The notes under the pieces are model-generated. The model was given only the letters and a program-made list of their open reading frames with translations. It searched no databases and had not been told where the DNA came from. From Nostoc mirabile CHAB5784 (lineage in GTDB: Bacteria > Cyanobacteriota > Cyanobacteriia > Cyanobacteriales > Nostocaceae), in NCBI RefSeq assembly GCF_020829645.1, contig NZ_JAIVFS010000031.1:1-64000 (forward strand): a DNA stretch of 64,000 bases, read 5' to 3'. Positions 15,893-25,429 of the stretch are shown in pieces. Within the stretch, counting starts at the first letter, position 1; each line of letters starts with the position of its first letter. A program made the translations under genes and the position numbers.

Positions 15893-18800
15893 TTAGTTGC
15901 CCTCTAGCAAGTTTGCAATCGCCCTCACTAACTCCTCTGGCTCTACAGGTTTTGTAATGTGAGTTTGAAATCCTACCTGAAGTGCTCTTTGTTGGTCAAT
16001 TTCTGCGGCATAAGCAGTCAGTGCGATCGCCCGAATGCTTCCTCCTTGATTCGGTGGGCGAGATCGAATCTGCTGCATCAGCATATAGCCGTCCATCTCA
16101 GGCATACCTATGTCACTCACTAGCACGTCAGGAGTGAACTGCTCTAGAGCTTGCAAAGCTTCTAAGCCAGAAGCGACGGCTGTCACATTTGCACCGCTTT
16201 GTGACAGCACAAATGCCTGAAACTCGCGGGTATCTGGTTCATCATCCACCAGCAAAATTTGAACGCCGTCTAAAGGCACTTCTGCTTTTGTCTGGGTGTA
16301 GATTAGCTCGGATGCGATCGATGTTGCCTGCTGCATCACAGGCAATTGGATGATGAAGGTTGCGCCTTGATTCTCACCCTGACTTTCTGCTGTAACCGTA
16401 CCCCCGTGCATTTCTACAATTTGCCGCACGATCGCTAGCCCCAATCCCAACCCGCCAAATTTGCGTGTCGTTGAGCCGTCTTCTTGCCGAAAATATTCAA
16501 ATACATGGGGCAAAAACTGTGGATTGATGCCCTTGCCAGTATCGATTACCCGAATCTGAGCTAGCGCGTCGAGTTGCCGCAGTTCAACGGTCACTTGTCT
16601 ACCGTTGGGTGTAAACTTAACCGCATTAGTAAGCAAATTCCACATCACTTGTTGCAAGCGGGCTGCATCGCCAGAAATCGGAGCGATCTCAGAGTCAAGA
16701 TCGAGAGCGATCGCAATATTTTTTGCTTCTGCTGCCAAATGCACCGTTTCAAGGGCGGCACAAATCACAAAGTTCAAACTGACCGGAGCCACTGTTAAAC
16801 TTAGTTTGCCCTGCATGATGCGGGAGATGTCGAGCAAGTCTTCGATTAGTTGCGTCTGTAGATTGGCATTGCGCTCGATAATTTTCAAGGCTTCGGCTCT
16901 TTGGGCTTCGCTCAGTTTGCCGTTTTGTAGTAAGTGCGTCCAGCCCAAGATCGGGTTGAGAGGCGATCGCAATTCATGAGACAGCACCGCCAAAAACTCA
17001 TCTTTGATCCGGTTGGCGCGATCGGCTGCCTCTCTTGCGGCTTGCTCACGGGCAAGGAGTTGTTCTCGTTCTGCCTCAATGCGTTTTTGCTCAGTGATAT
17101 TGAGTACAGTGCCGAGAAAGCGTCGTGGATTGTCGGCAGCATCAAAGTAAACCTGTCCTCTGGCCGCAATCCACCGTTCAACCCCATCCTGAATCCCGAT
17201 CGTGCGATATTCTGCGTCATATTTGCCGCTGCTGGCTGGATTCAAAGTCCATTGCAGCACCTGTTCTAGGCGGTCGCGATCGTCGGGGTGCAGTCCGGCA
17301 AAAAAGACCTCAATGCTGCAAAGAGCTTCTGGTGGTAAGCCAAACATGGCTTTGCAACCCTCATCCCAAATCAATTGGTTGGTGATCAGATTCCAGTCCC
17401 AGGTGCCTAATTGGGCAGCTTCGATCGCCATGCGGAAGCGGTTTTCACTGTCGCGCAAGGCTGCTTCGGTGCGGGCGCGTTCGATCAGCGGAGCGACACG
17501 CGCTGCAACGTTTTCCAGCAACAACATCTCATTCGCCGTCCAATGGCGCGGCTTGTTGGAACTGACTCCGATCGAAGCCACCCAACGCCCTTCACGGACA
17601 AACGGTGCGATGACGTAGGATTGCATATTGATGAGCGTGTAATTGTCGGCGAAATCCTTTGTCCACGGATGCACGTTCACGTCGTCAATCCCGAACGGTA
17701 AACGTGCCGCTGTTTCCCACCATTCCTTCGCGCCGAAAAGGGAAAGGTCATAAGTTCCGGCAAGATCTGATCCGTCGAGCCGCCAATCGGGTAGAACCGT
17801 TACCTGGCTGCCGTCCGGCGTGACATCGAGATAATAGCAGCGATGCCCGTTCAAAAACGTTCCGACTTCGCGCGTGACGATGCGGTTGATTTCCACTGCA
17901 TCCGTCACCGTGCCGAGTCTTCGGCTTAACTCGGTCAAAAACTCCACTTGTCGTTCGGCTTGTTTGCGCTCCGTGATGTTGCTGAAAATAATGGCGACTT
18001 TATGCTCTTCCGGCTCGTCCACCGGGAAAGCATACAAATCGAACCAGAACCCCATCGCTTCGGATCTGTTGACCCACCGTTCGGGCTGTCTTGTTTTGAC
18101 GACTTTACCGAAAGTTTCCGCCCAGTGCGGCTCAATGTCCGGCACCAACTCGCGGCCGGTTTTGCCAATTGCGTTTTCGAGCGCGGTGATGTTCAAGAAC
18201 GCCGGATTGGTTTCAAGAAAGCGGTAGTCAACTGCCTTTTTGGCATCGTCGAATAAAACTTCGACCAGACAAAAACCTTCGTCAATCGAATCGAACAGCG
18301 TGCGGTATTTCTCCTCCGATTCGCGCAAGGCTGCTTCGGCGCGGACGCGTTCGACTGCCGCCCAAGTGCGCTCGGCTACTTCTTCCGCCAAGGACACCTC
18401 GTCCGGCGTCCAAGCTCGCGGTTCGGATGTGTGAACTGCCAGCCCCGCTACGAACTCGCCCCTCTTGACCAAGGGTATACCGATGTAAGCACCGATCTGG
18501 ATCGCGGCATAGGCTGCTCGCTGATCTGGGGACAGGTTGGGATCGGCTTCCACATCAGACGAGGACACGGTGCGACCATTACGGAACGCTGCGACCAGTT
18601 TCGGGCCGAAGGAATCAATCGGGTAGTTGCCAGCGAGTGCTGCGGCTTTGTTAACATAATCACGCTCAATGACATAATCAGCGCCGCGAACCTCGAAGTA
18701 AGCTACGCGGTTCGCGCCGAGATATTTGCCCAGCACACGGCTGGCGGTAGCTTGAATCTCCACTGGGTCGGCAAGGGGGCGGAGCGCGTCGGTGAGAGAG

Positions 18801-20782
18801 ACGCGGAACGCATTAAATTCGGCGGTTCGCCGCGAAAATTCTTCTGAGAGTTTGCGTTCGCGTAGCGCAGCTTGCTGTTCGCTAATATCTTTGAAGACAA
18901 TGGCAACTTTTCGCCCCTCCGGCTCACCCATGCGACAGGCATACACATCGAACCATCGGTTCATTGCAAGAGAGCCATTTTCAAAGCGAGCAGGTTCACC
19001 CGTTAGAGCAACTTGACCGTAAATCTGAATCCAATGGTCTTCTATATCTGGAACTAACTGACGCACCGTTTTCCCGACTGCTTGTTGAAGTCCCGTTTGT
19101 TCCTCAAAGGTGGGATTGATCTCTAAGAAGCGGTAGTCGCTGGCGCGAAGCGTACTGCCGGAGGCACTCGGCGGATCATTTTCGTCAAATAGCACTTCAA
19201 TAATGCAGAAGCCTTCGTCGATCGACTCAAACAGCGTCCGGTAGCGTTCCTCGGATTGACGCAGGGTTGCGGCAGTTTGAATCTGCTCGGTAACATTCTT
19301 GAAATAAACGGTGATGCCGTTTGGGGCGGGGTAGCTGCGAACTTCGTACCAGCGATCGTGATCCGGGTAAAACGCGGTCATTGACGCAGCCACGCGATCG
19401 CGCATGGCGCTCCAGTAGACCTGCGCCAACTCATTGCCAATCAGTCCTGGATACTCTGACCACAAATTCTTGCCAACTAAATCGCCTGGAGTACGATCTA
19501 GTAGTGTTTCGGCAGATGGATTCATATAGGTAAACTGCCAGTTCTCATCCAGTGCAAAGAAGGCTTCAGCGATGCTCTCCAGAATATTTCGAGCCTGCTT
19601 CTCGCTTTGGTGCAAAGCTTGCTCTACCCGCTTGCGTAAGCGAAGCTCGTCGGAGACATCGGTGATGTCTCGCGTCACACCTGCAACTGCATCTACTGCG
19701 CCGTTTATGCCCAAAAGTGGCACGAAAATGTATTCATAGGCACGCGTGCCGATTGCGCTAGTGTAGGGCGTTTCATCCTTGAGCGGCTGGCGCGTGGCGA
19801 TCACTTGTTGAATCTGTTGCTGAAGTCGGGTTGCTAAATCGGTTGGATAATCCAGATCAAAAAAATTCTTTCCCAAAGCTTCATCCGAAGTTTTCTGCCA
19901 AAGATTGAGCAACGCCGGGCTGACATAGGTGAACCGTCCCGCTAAATCAAAGGTGTAAATAAAATCGGGAATTGCAGCGACAAGCGCGTCGAACTTCCGC
20001 AGTTGCCGTTCGAGTTCGGTGCGGCTCTCGCGTAATGCTGCTTCAGCACGGGCACGCTCGACGGCTGCCCACGTCTGCTCTGCTGTTTCCTCGACTCGTT
20101 TCACCTCGTCTTCCGTCCACGGACGAGGGTTTGCCTGATGCACCGCTAGCAACGCGACAAATTGATCGTTCTTGATCAGGGGCACATCAATATGCGCGGC
20201 AATATCAATCGTTTGATACATTGCCGAATGGCTGGCTGTGTATTTGGGGTAGTTTGCCACATCGGGAACGATCGCCGTTTGCCCCGCTCGATGGTCATCT
20301 GTCAGGTTGCGTCCGAAGTCTTCCAGATGGTACAGTCCGCTCAGTTCGGCAACACCGTTAGTGTAGTTTTTATGAACGATGACTTCCTTGCCGCCCGGTA
20401 ACACTTCAATGTAAATAACGCGGCTTGCGTCTAGAGACTCACCCAGAATGAGGGCAGCGATCGCCTGAATCTCATTAGCGTCAGTCAGGGGGCGTAGCGC
20501 ATTGGTGAGCTTGACTCGAAACGCATGGGCTTGGGCATGACGCAAGGCATCTGTTGATGTGCTAACGGGCGACAGATCAGATTCTAGCTGCGTTTTTTCT
20601 GGCTGCTGGGCTTGATCGAGTTCTGTCAACAGGATCTGCACAGCCGTTTTTAGGCTGTCCGACCAGGTTTCGACAGCCCCTAGCGGCGTTTGCGACCAAT
20701 TGTGCGATCTCAACAATGCACCTATCTCGCCGCCACCAACAAAGAGGTTTTCAGCCCAAGCCTTGTGTTCCCCTGCCTTCAT
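15893..20782 (-). CDS. Hybrid sensor histidine kinase with 3 GAF, 5 PAS and a receiver domain
   Basis: 1629 residues with no membrane segment. Approximate order: N-terminal leader (1-80), GAF (85-245), PAS (265-385), PAS (400-510), PAS (520-650), GAF (655-820), PAS (835-955), GAF (965-1115), PAS (1130-1235), HisKA with phospho-acceptor SHELRSPLNPILGW (about 1270), HATPase_c (NLLTNAVKFTPNGR, GGLGLGLAIVRQIVEMHGG) and a C-terminal receiver (LLVDDEPDTREF, phospho-Asp in SDIGMPEMDG, KPVEPEE). The GAF-PAS blocks resemble one another, suggesting internal duplication. The signal is unknown. Its ATG overlaps the stop of the upstream HTH gene by four bases. No separate response regulator is adjacent. 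Confidence 0.93.
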   Translation of the reverse strand: MKAGEHKAWAENLFVGGGEIGALLRSHNWSQTPLGAVETWSDSLKTAVQILLTELDQAQQPEKTQLESDLSPVSTSTDALRHAQAHAFRVKLTNALRPLTDANEIQAIAALILGESLDASRVIYIEVLPGGKEVIVHKNYTNGVAELSGLYHLEDFGRNLTDDHRAGQTAIVPDVANYPKYTASHSAMYQTIDIAAHIDVPLIKNDQFVALLAVHQANPRPWTEDEVKRVEETAEQTWAAVERARAEAALRESRTELERQLRKFDALVAAIPDFIYTFDLAGRFTYVSPALLNLWQKTSDEALGKNFFDLDYPTDLATRLQQQIQQVIATRQPLKDETPYTSAIGTRAYEYIFVPLLGINGAVDAVAGVTRDITDVSDELRLRKRVEQALHQSEKQARNILESIAEAFFALDENWQFTYMNPSAETLLDRTPGDLVGKNLWSEYPGLIGNELAQVYWSAMRDRVAASMTAFYPDHDRWYEVRSYPAPNGITVYFKNVTEQIQTAATLRQSEERYRTLFESIDEGFCIIEVLFDENDPPSASGSTLRASDYRFLEINPTFEEQTGLQQAVGKTVRQLVPDIEDHWIQIYGQVALTGEPARFENGSLAMNRWFDVYACRMGEPEGRKVAIVFKDISEQQAALRERKLSEEFSRRTAEFNAFRVSLTDALRPLADPVEIQATASRVLGKYLGANRVAYFEVRGADYVIERDYVNKAAALAGNYPIDSFGPKLVAAFRNGRTVSSSDVEADPNLSPDQRAAYAAIQIGAYIGIPLVKRGEFVAGLAVHTSEPRAWTPDEVSLAEEVAERTWAAVERVRAEAALRESEEKYRTLFDSIDEGFCLVEVLFDDAKKAVDYRFLETNPAFLNITALENAIGKTGRELVPDIEPHWAETFGKVVKTRQPERWVNRSEAMGFWFDLYAFPVDEPEEHKVAIIFSNITERKQAERQVEFLTELSRRLGTVTDAVEINRIVTREVGTFLNGHRCYYLDVTPDGSQVTVLPDWRLDGSDLAGTYDLSLFGAKEWWETAARLPFGIDDVNVHPWTKDFADNYTLINMQSYVIAPFVREGRWVASIGVSSNKPRHWTANEMLLLENVAARVAPLIERARTEAALRDSENRFRMAIEAAQLGTWDWNLITNQLIWDEGCKAMFGLPPEALCSIEVFFAGLHPDDRDRLEQVLQWTLNPASSGKYDAEYRTIGIQDGVERWIAARGQVYFDAADNPRRFLGTVLNITEQKRIEAEREQLLAREQAAREAADRANRIKDEFLAVLSHELRSPLNPILGWTHLLQNGKLSEAQRAEALKIIERNANLQTQLIEDLLDISRIMQGKLSLTVAPVSLNFVICAALETVHLAAEAKNIAIALDLDSEIAPISGDAARLQQVMWNLLTNAVKFTPNGRQVTVELRQLDALAQIRVIDTGKGINPQFLPHVFEYFRQEDGSTTRKFGGLGLGLAIVRQIVEMHGGTVTAESQGENQGATFIIQLPVMQQATSIASELIYTQTKAEVPLDGVQILLVDDEPDTREFQAFVLSQSGANVTAVASGLEALQALEQFTPDVLVSDIGMPEMDGYMLMQQIRSRPPNQGGSIRAIALTAYAAEIDQQRALQVGFQTHITKPVEPEELVRAIANLLEGN

Positions 20783-21078
20783 GCTTTGAGATCCTTTGTC
20801 GGAAAGTATTTTTCTCGAATTGTCTGACTGTGTTTTTGTAAGGCGGCATTGGGTGACTCAGACAATTGGTTAAGCAGAGTGTCAATTTGCTTAAGTGCCA
20901 AAGGAGAAGGAGTCGCATGTCCGTTTTCCCAGCGATTGATCGTTGGAAACGTCACACCGAGTTGAGTCGCAAACTTCTCCTGTGTCAGCTTCAGGGTTTG
21001 CCGGAGTTCCCGAATCAATTGACCCACGGCTGGTTGTTCAACACCAAGGTAATCCTGATGGAAAGGCATACGACTCAA
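20779..21078 (-). CDS. Xre-type helix-turn-helix protein
   Basis: 99 residues with a clear HTH: IRELRQTLKLTQEKFATQLG followed by VTFPTINRWENGHATPSPLA. The C-terminal 30 residues are basic and helical. It precedes the giant hybrid kinase and overlaps it by ATGA (20779-20782), so the two are translationally coupled. A DNA-binding protein made in step with a kinase that has its own receiver is plausible as its output partner, but no phosphorylation site is present here. The target genes are unknown. Confidence 0.85.
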   Translation of the reverse strand: MSRMPFHQDYLGVEQPAVGQLIRELRQTLKLTQEKFATQLGVTFPTINRWENGHATPSPLALKQIDTLLNQLSESPNAALQKHSQTIREKYFPTKDLKA

Positions 21079-21230
21079 ACTTTATAAAGTCCTTTATTTC
21101 TATAAATTCTATAAATTTTGGTTAGTTTTGGCAAATAGACAATCTATCTCAAGACGTAGACTGTCTTTTTGCAATTCGGTTAGCAATGCTCAATCAAATC
21201 TACATTATTATTCAAAATTTCACCAATTTA

Positions 21231-21632
21231 GGACTTACGCATTGACAAGAAATGCCAAATATGGATAAGTTTAAAAACCACATCTTTCGTAAGGGCACAG
21301 CATTGCTCATTGGTGTCAACTTAAGCTAAAAGTAGCTTAACTGAAAGCTTCCTCACCCGCCTCGAACTAAAGTTCAAGGCTGATAGCTAAAGTCTACTGA
21401 AGTAGACTAAAGATTTTTGGCTATATTTAGTCATCAACAGAAGACTTCCGCTAAAAGCCAAGGAAGTTCAGTTCCTTGCGGGACATAGCTTTTACGTTAA
21501 GTTGACACCTATGAGCATTGCTGTGCCCCTACAGCACGGTCTATTTCTGATCGCACGTTAATTAAGAAAAGCCTGAAAGAACCTATGCATCGTTAATTCA
21601 CATCACGATGCATTTGTACAGTGCGTAAGTCC
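21231..21632. mobile_element. MITE-like element, GGACTTACGC family, copy 2
   Basis: Termini GGACTTACGCATTG and CAGTGCGTAAGTCC are flanked by TA on both sides. Inner inverted repeats (21293-21324 and 21497-21528) match those of the element at 1732-2123. The 172-bp centre is unrelated to the centre of that copy and has its own hairpins (GAACTAAAGTTC, AGTCTACTGAAGTAGACT). No coding capacity. Confidence 0.8.
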
Positions 21633-21640
21633 TAGTATCT

Positions 21641-21804
21641 AGCCCTTTCAAGGTGACTCCTAAAATCTGTTTTTTTCTCTCTGTGTTCTCTGTGCCTCTG
21701 CGGTTTAAAAGTAATTTATTTAACCACAGAGTCGCAGAGAACACAGAGTAAAGAGATTAAAGAGAAATTTTCTGACCAAAATTTTTACCCACCTTGAAAG
21801 GGCT
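21641..21804. mobile_element. 164-bp inverted-repeat element with 13-bp flanking direct repeat
   Basis: Perfect 15-bp inverted termini (AGCCCTTTCAAGGTG) enclose a hairpin core (CTCTGTGTTCTCTGTG ... CACAGAG). The 13-bp sequence AGTCCTAGTATCT occurs immediately on both sides (21628-21640 and 21805-21817). The left copy includes the last bases of the neighbouring GGACTTACGC element, so this insertion is younger. Confidence 0.75.
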
Positions 21805-21831
21805 AGTCCTAGTATCTTGTATTCAAATTAA

Positions 21832-22177
21832 TTACGCTGATTTCTCGACTCGCAAACCAAAGTACGTCAAAACAAGCTCAGTTGAGCCACTATTGACAAC
21901 TTCATGTACTTCTCCCGGTTCTATCGCCACGCAGTTAAGAGGAGCAGGGGTATTCTGTACCATCAATGTGAATTACTCCCGAACCAGCTTCCACAAAGAA
22001 GACTTCGCACATATCTTGATGCGCGTGTGCTGGTGCGGTTTGTCCGGGAGCAAAACGGGCTTGAGAAAAGTTAGTTAGGTGAGGCAAATCGCCGAAGCGT
22101 AGCATCACCTTTTTCTTGATTTCGGCATTGTGAGAAACAGATTCTTCTGGTAGGTCTTTGAGAGAAGTGGTAATCAT
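21832..22177 (-). pseudogene. Cupin-domain protein, frameshifted
   Basis: The open frame from the ATG at 22177 encodes 80 residues of a cupin (RFAPGQTAPAHAHQDMCEVF, GSGVIHIDGTEYP) and stops at 21935. Dropping one base from the C4 run at 21947-21950 restores a frame that continues NCVAIEPGEVHEVVNSG and LVLTYFGLRVEKSA to a stop at 21832, giving about 115 residues with both cupin motifs. The metal-ligand histidines HAH and the later H are then present. Either this is a recent 1-bp insertion or a sequencing error. The start overlaps the stop of the PlsY-fusion gene by four bases, so both are one operon. Confidence 0.8.
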
Positions 22178-25068
22178 TGGGGTCTTAAATCGTTAGATAA
22201 TTCCACAATACCCGTAGAGCCATCAATTCTTACCCGTTGACCATCTTGCAGTAGCCATGTAGCGCCTTGAACATCCATAACTGCGGGAATCCCATACTCA
22301 CGAGCAACGATCGCACCGTGAGAAAGCCGTCCACCAACTTCGGCAATCAATCCTCCAGCCCTTAATAACAAAGGTGCCCAGCCGGAATCTGTGTAAGGTA
22401 CTACCAGAATCGTATCTCGATCAATGTCTGGCACGTCTTGTAAATTTCGTAACACCTTCACCCTGCCTTCAGCTTGTCCCTGACTGGCCCCAATCCCTTG
22501 TAAGATTTGATCGGAGTAAAGTTCAGAGGGAGCTAAGGGGTGAGGGGGTGTATTGCCGTACACTAAAAGGGGTACTTGAATGATCTCGCTATCTTGGACG
22601 AATTGCGATCGCCTCGATTCCACTAACTCATCTAACTCCTCAATTAACCTAGAATCGTCATCCACAATTAAACGCCGCACTTCATCAAACTCTAGAAAAA
22701 AGATATCTCCTGTTTTCTGGAGTAAGCCGGACTTTAACCAAATCTTCTCTAAAGCTACAAAACTCCAACGCAATTCAGCCAAAAGCCGTGAATAAACTTC
22801 GGTAACTCGTCCCTTGATATCCACACGCCGTTGCACAAATCCACGTTTGCGCTTACCAGCAAAGATGCTATTAATTGCGTCTTTTGCGCCTGATTGTGGT
22901 TCGTTACCCTGCATTAACTGCACAAACATCTGCTTAATCATCTGGGGATTTTCCCGCCAAGTCGGAACGGAAATATCAGTTCCCACTTCACTTAAATAGC
23001 CGTAATCCTGAAGTAATTCGTCAAATTCTCGCAGGATCTTTTCTCCCTCTGGGGTTTGCTTTAATTGCTCAAATACTCGCTGTGGCTCAAACTCAAGCAA
23101 TACTTGTTTGGCATCTGTTGCTATTGCACTCAGCGATCGCAATGCCGCTACCTCTGGAGTAACGCTATTATCAATTTGCCCATCCTTCACCCGAAAAATC
23201 GCTTGCCGCACAGCAGCACTTAAGGGAGCTAAAATACTGTAATATGTCCCATGACGTAGCAACTCTAAAATAAAGTCGATTCTGATTAGCAGCTTGGCTG
23301 GTTCCAAGTTATCTATATCTTCTTGTGCCAACTGCGACAAACCAGGAATGAACCGTTTGTGATAATCTTCCTTGAAGTCTTTTTCTAAACTTAATTCCCG
23401 CCTCAGCAACTTTCCTAGTCCTGGTAAATTCTCCCAGGTTGACTGCAAGGACGGTTTACTTAATTTAGCTCCTCTAGTTAAAAATTCCAAACTTTCCGGC
23501 GGCAATCCCATGCGGATAAAAATATCTCCTAAGAGGGATGCATTAAAGTAGGCTCTAGAATAATGCAGAGTTGCTGTTTCAGTGAAATCTAACCCTAAAG
23601 CGCGATTGCCCAAAACTAGAGTAAAAAATTCTCCCCAAACTCCACAAGTTAAGGGACGATTAATCGACCATGTTAAGGGGTGAATTACTCCGGGAATCAC
23701 TTCGGCGGCGATTTTGCGTGTCCAGATTGGTAGTAGAGTGGTGATCGGTCGAGATTGCAACACCCAAAGTGTTTGACCGTCGTAACTCCATTCGATATCT
23801 TGAGGAGTGCCATGATAACGTTTTTCTAGTCGATAGGCTAAGTATGCAACTTGCTTAATTAATGCTTGGGGGATTCGTCCTTGACCCTCTAATTGCACAG
23901 AGGAAGAACTTTCTGTTTCAATGACAAAAGCGCGATATTGTTCTGGTGTGACTTTTCCCGAAACGACTTGCGTCGGGCTGCCTGGAAGGGCTTCAATGAT
24001 GATTGCATCACCTTGCCCAGTAATGGGATCGCGGCTGAAAGCTACACCAGAATATACACTTTGGACTTGTTGTTGAATCAACACAGCCATTGCTGTATCA
24101 TTTAAGCCGCGATCGCGCCGATATTGGACGGCAGATGGATGATTGTAGGAAGCTTGAACTTGAGCGATCGCTTCTTGTAATGCCTCTGAGGTGGTAACAT
24201 TTAAAACTGTTTCATACTGCCCAGCAGCAGAAGAGTGTTCTGAGTCTTCTCCAATGGCAGAAGAACGTACCACCAAGGGAGATAACTCTGATGGCTGGAG
24301 AAATTCTGTCAACAGTTCGGGATCATCAATTGGGGCGAGTACCCATCCCTTAGGGACTGGATAACCCCAGCGCTTAATTTGAGATAACGTAGCCGCCTTT
24401 TCTCCGACAATAGCAGCATCCAACTCTTCCTCTAGAGAAACCATAGCGCGATCACCGCGTAAAAATTCCAACATCGCAAGAGATTCTGTTTGTGCCTCTT
24501 GGGCTGGCAGATTCATATCATCAGGAATTTTAGTATAAATCCAGCCCATTAAACCAGCTAAGGCGATAGCAGCAAGCATTCTGGGGAAATCGCTAATGTG
24601 GAGAATGATCACAAACAGAGGAAAGAGAAGCAAAACCCCAAATTTGACTACCTTTCTTGATTGCAGAATTGTAAAGCTAATTCCTGCAAAGAACGATACA
24701 AATATTGCCACCAGTGGATCATGTACGACAAATCCCCAGACGACATTTGTTGTACCTGCCCCCCTGCCTATCCAGTATCTACCTATTACCAGAGCAATCA
24801 GGGCGATCAATTCCCAAGACGATCCCTCCGGGAAGAAAACGCGGGTGAGTAAGACTGCTGCAACTCCTTTCAAAGCTTCTGACAAGACTGCCAGAATTCC
24901 GACAAAGTTACCGCCGTGATAAAAGGCAGCTGATACACTAATGTTTTTTGTACCAACTTGTGATAATTGCTTGCGCGTTAGCGCGTAAGTAATCCATGCA
25001 ATCAGGGGTAATCCGCCCAAGAGGGGGCAGACAATTAAAATAACTAAGACACCCCAAGGTTCAAACAT
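22174..25068 (-). CDS. PlsY-like membrane domain fused to PEP-synthase/rifampicin-phosphotransferase-like protein
   Basis: 964 residues. Residues 1 to about 190 are hydrophobic with several membrane helices and resemble PlsY acyl-phosphate:glycerol-3-phosphate acyltransferase (VGTKNISVSAAFYHGG, GRGAGTTNVVWGF), though the canonical GxGNxGxTN loop is altered. Residues about 215-450 form an ATP-grasp/PPDK N-domain (VGEKAATLSQIKRWGYPVP, VVRSSAIGEDSEHSSAAGQY, YSGVAFSRDPITG). The C-terminal swivelling domain has the phosphohistidine motif GGRLSHGAIVAREYGIPAV. A membrane-tethered phosphotransfer enzyme is implied; the substrate is unknown. It is coupled by ATGA overlap to a cupin gene. Confidence 0.85.
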   Translation of the reverse strand: MFEPWGVLVILIVCPLLGGLPLIAWITYALTRKQLSQVGTKNISVSAAFYHGGNFVGILAVLSEALKGVAAVLLTRVFFPEGSSWELIALIALVIGRYWIGRGAGTTNVVWGFVVHDPLVAIFVSFFAGISFTILQSRKVVKFGVLLLFPLFVIILHISDFPRMLAAIALAGLMGWIYTKIPDDMNLPAQEAQTESLAMLEFLRGDRAMVSLEEELDAAIVGEKAATLSQIKRWGYPVPKGWVLAPIDDPELLTEFLQPSELSPLVVRSSAIGEDSEHSSAAGQYETVLNVTTSEALQEAIAQVQASYNHPSAVQYRRDRGLNDTAMAVLIQQQVQSVYSGVAFSRDPITGQGDAIIIEALPGSPTQVVSGKVTPEQYRAFVIETESSSSVQLEGQGRIPQALIKQVAYLAYRLEKRYHGTPQDIEWSYDGQTLWVLQSRPITTLLPIWTRKIAAEVIPGVIHPLTWSINRPLTCGVWGEFFTLVLGNRALGLDFTETATLHYSRAYFNASLLGDIFIRMGLPPESLEFLTRGAKLSKPSLQSTWENLPGLGKLLRRELSLEKDFKEDYHKRFIPGLSQLAQEDIDNLEPAKLLIRIDFILELLRHGTYYSILAPLSAAVRQAIFRVKDGQIDNSVTPEVAALRSLSAIATDAKQVLLEFEPQRVFEQLKQTPEGEKILREFDELLQDYGYLSEVGTDISVPTWRENPQMIKQMFVQLMQGNEPQSGAKDAINSIFAGKRKRGFVQRRVDIKGRVTEVYSRLLAELRWSFVALEKIWLKSGLLQKTGDIFFLEFDEVRRLIVDDDSRLIEELDELVESRRSQFVQDSEIIQVPLLVYGNTPPHPLAPSELYSDQILQGIGASQGQAEGRVKVLRNLQDVPDIDRDTILVVPYTDSGWAPLLLRAGGLIAEVGGRLSHGAIVAREYGIPAVMDVQGATWLLQDGQRVRIDGSTGIVELSNDLRPQ

Positions 25069-25429
25069 TCTGAATTTTGGACTTTAGATTTAAATTTTCC
25101 ATCTAAAACCTTAAATCTAAAATCTAAAGTTTTTCTAAAATTTTTGATAGTAGTAATTAGGGCGTTTTTATCAAAAAGAATTCAGACGCCAGTCGTCAGA
25201 ATTCAGAATGGATTGGAGTATCAGTAGGGGATGAACACAGGGGTTTCCAGCGCTCCAAATTATAGATTTAGAGGTCTACAATTAGGTGTTGGTTTGAATC
25301 CCTAAAGGAAAAGCATTCTGGATTCTGGATTCTGGATTCTAGATTCTTATTCAATTACTAGTTGCTGAATGGACACTTGGCTACGACGGCAACCGTTTTT
25401 GCCAGTGTCCTTCTAAGCTACTAATGGTT
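25069..25429. other. Repeat-bearing gap
   Basis: 361 bp upstream of the PlsY-fusion gene. It holds a hairpin of TTTAGATTTAA-type sequence (25084-25128) and a short ATTCTGG heptamer run (25318-25345). No gene is seen. Confidence 0.5.

Noticed and set aside
16574..20401. Many open frames opposite the hybrid kinase
   Set aside because: They are shadow frames of a long GC-richer gene; the kinase frame alone has domain content.
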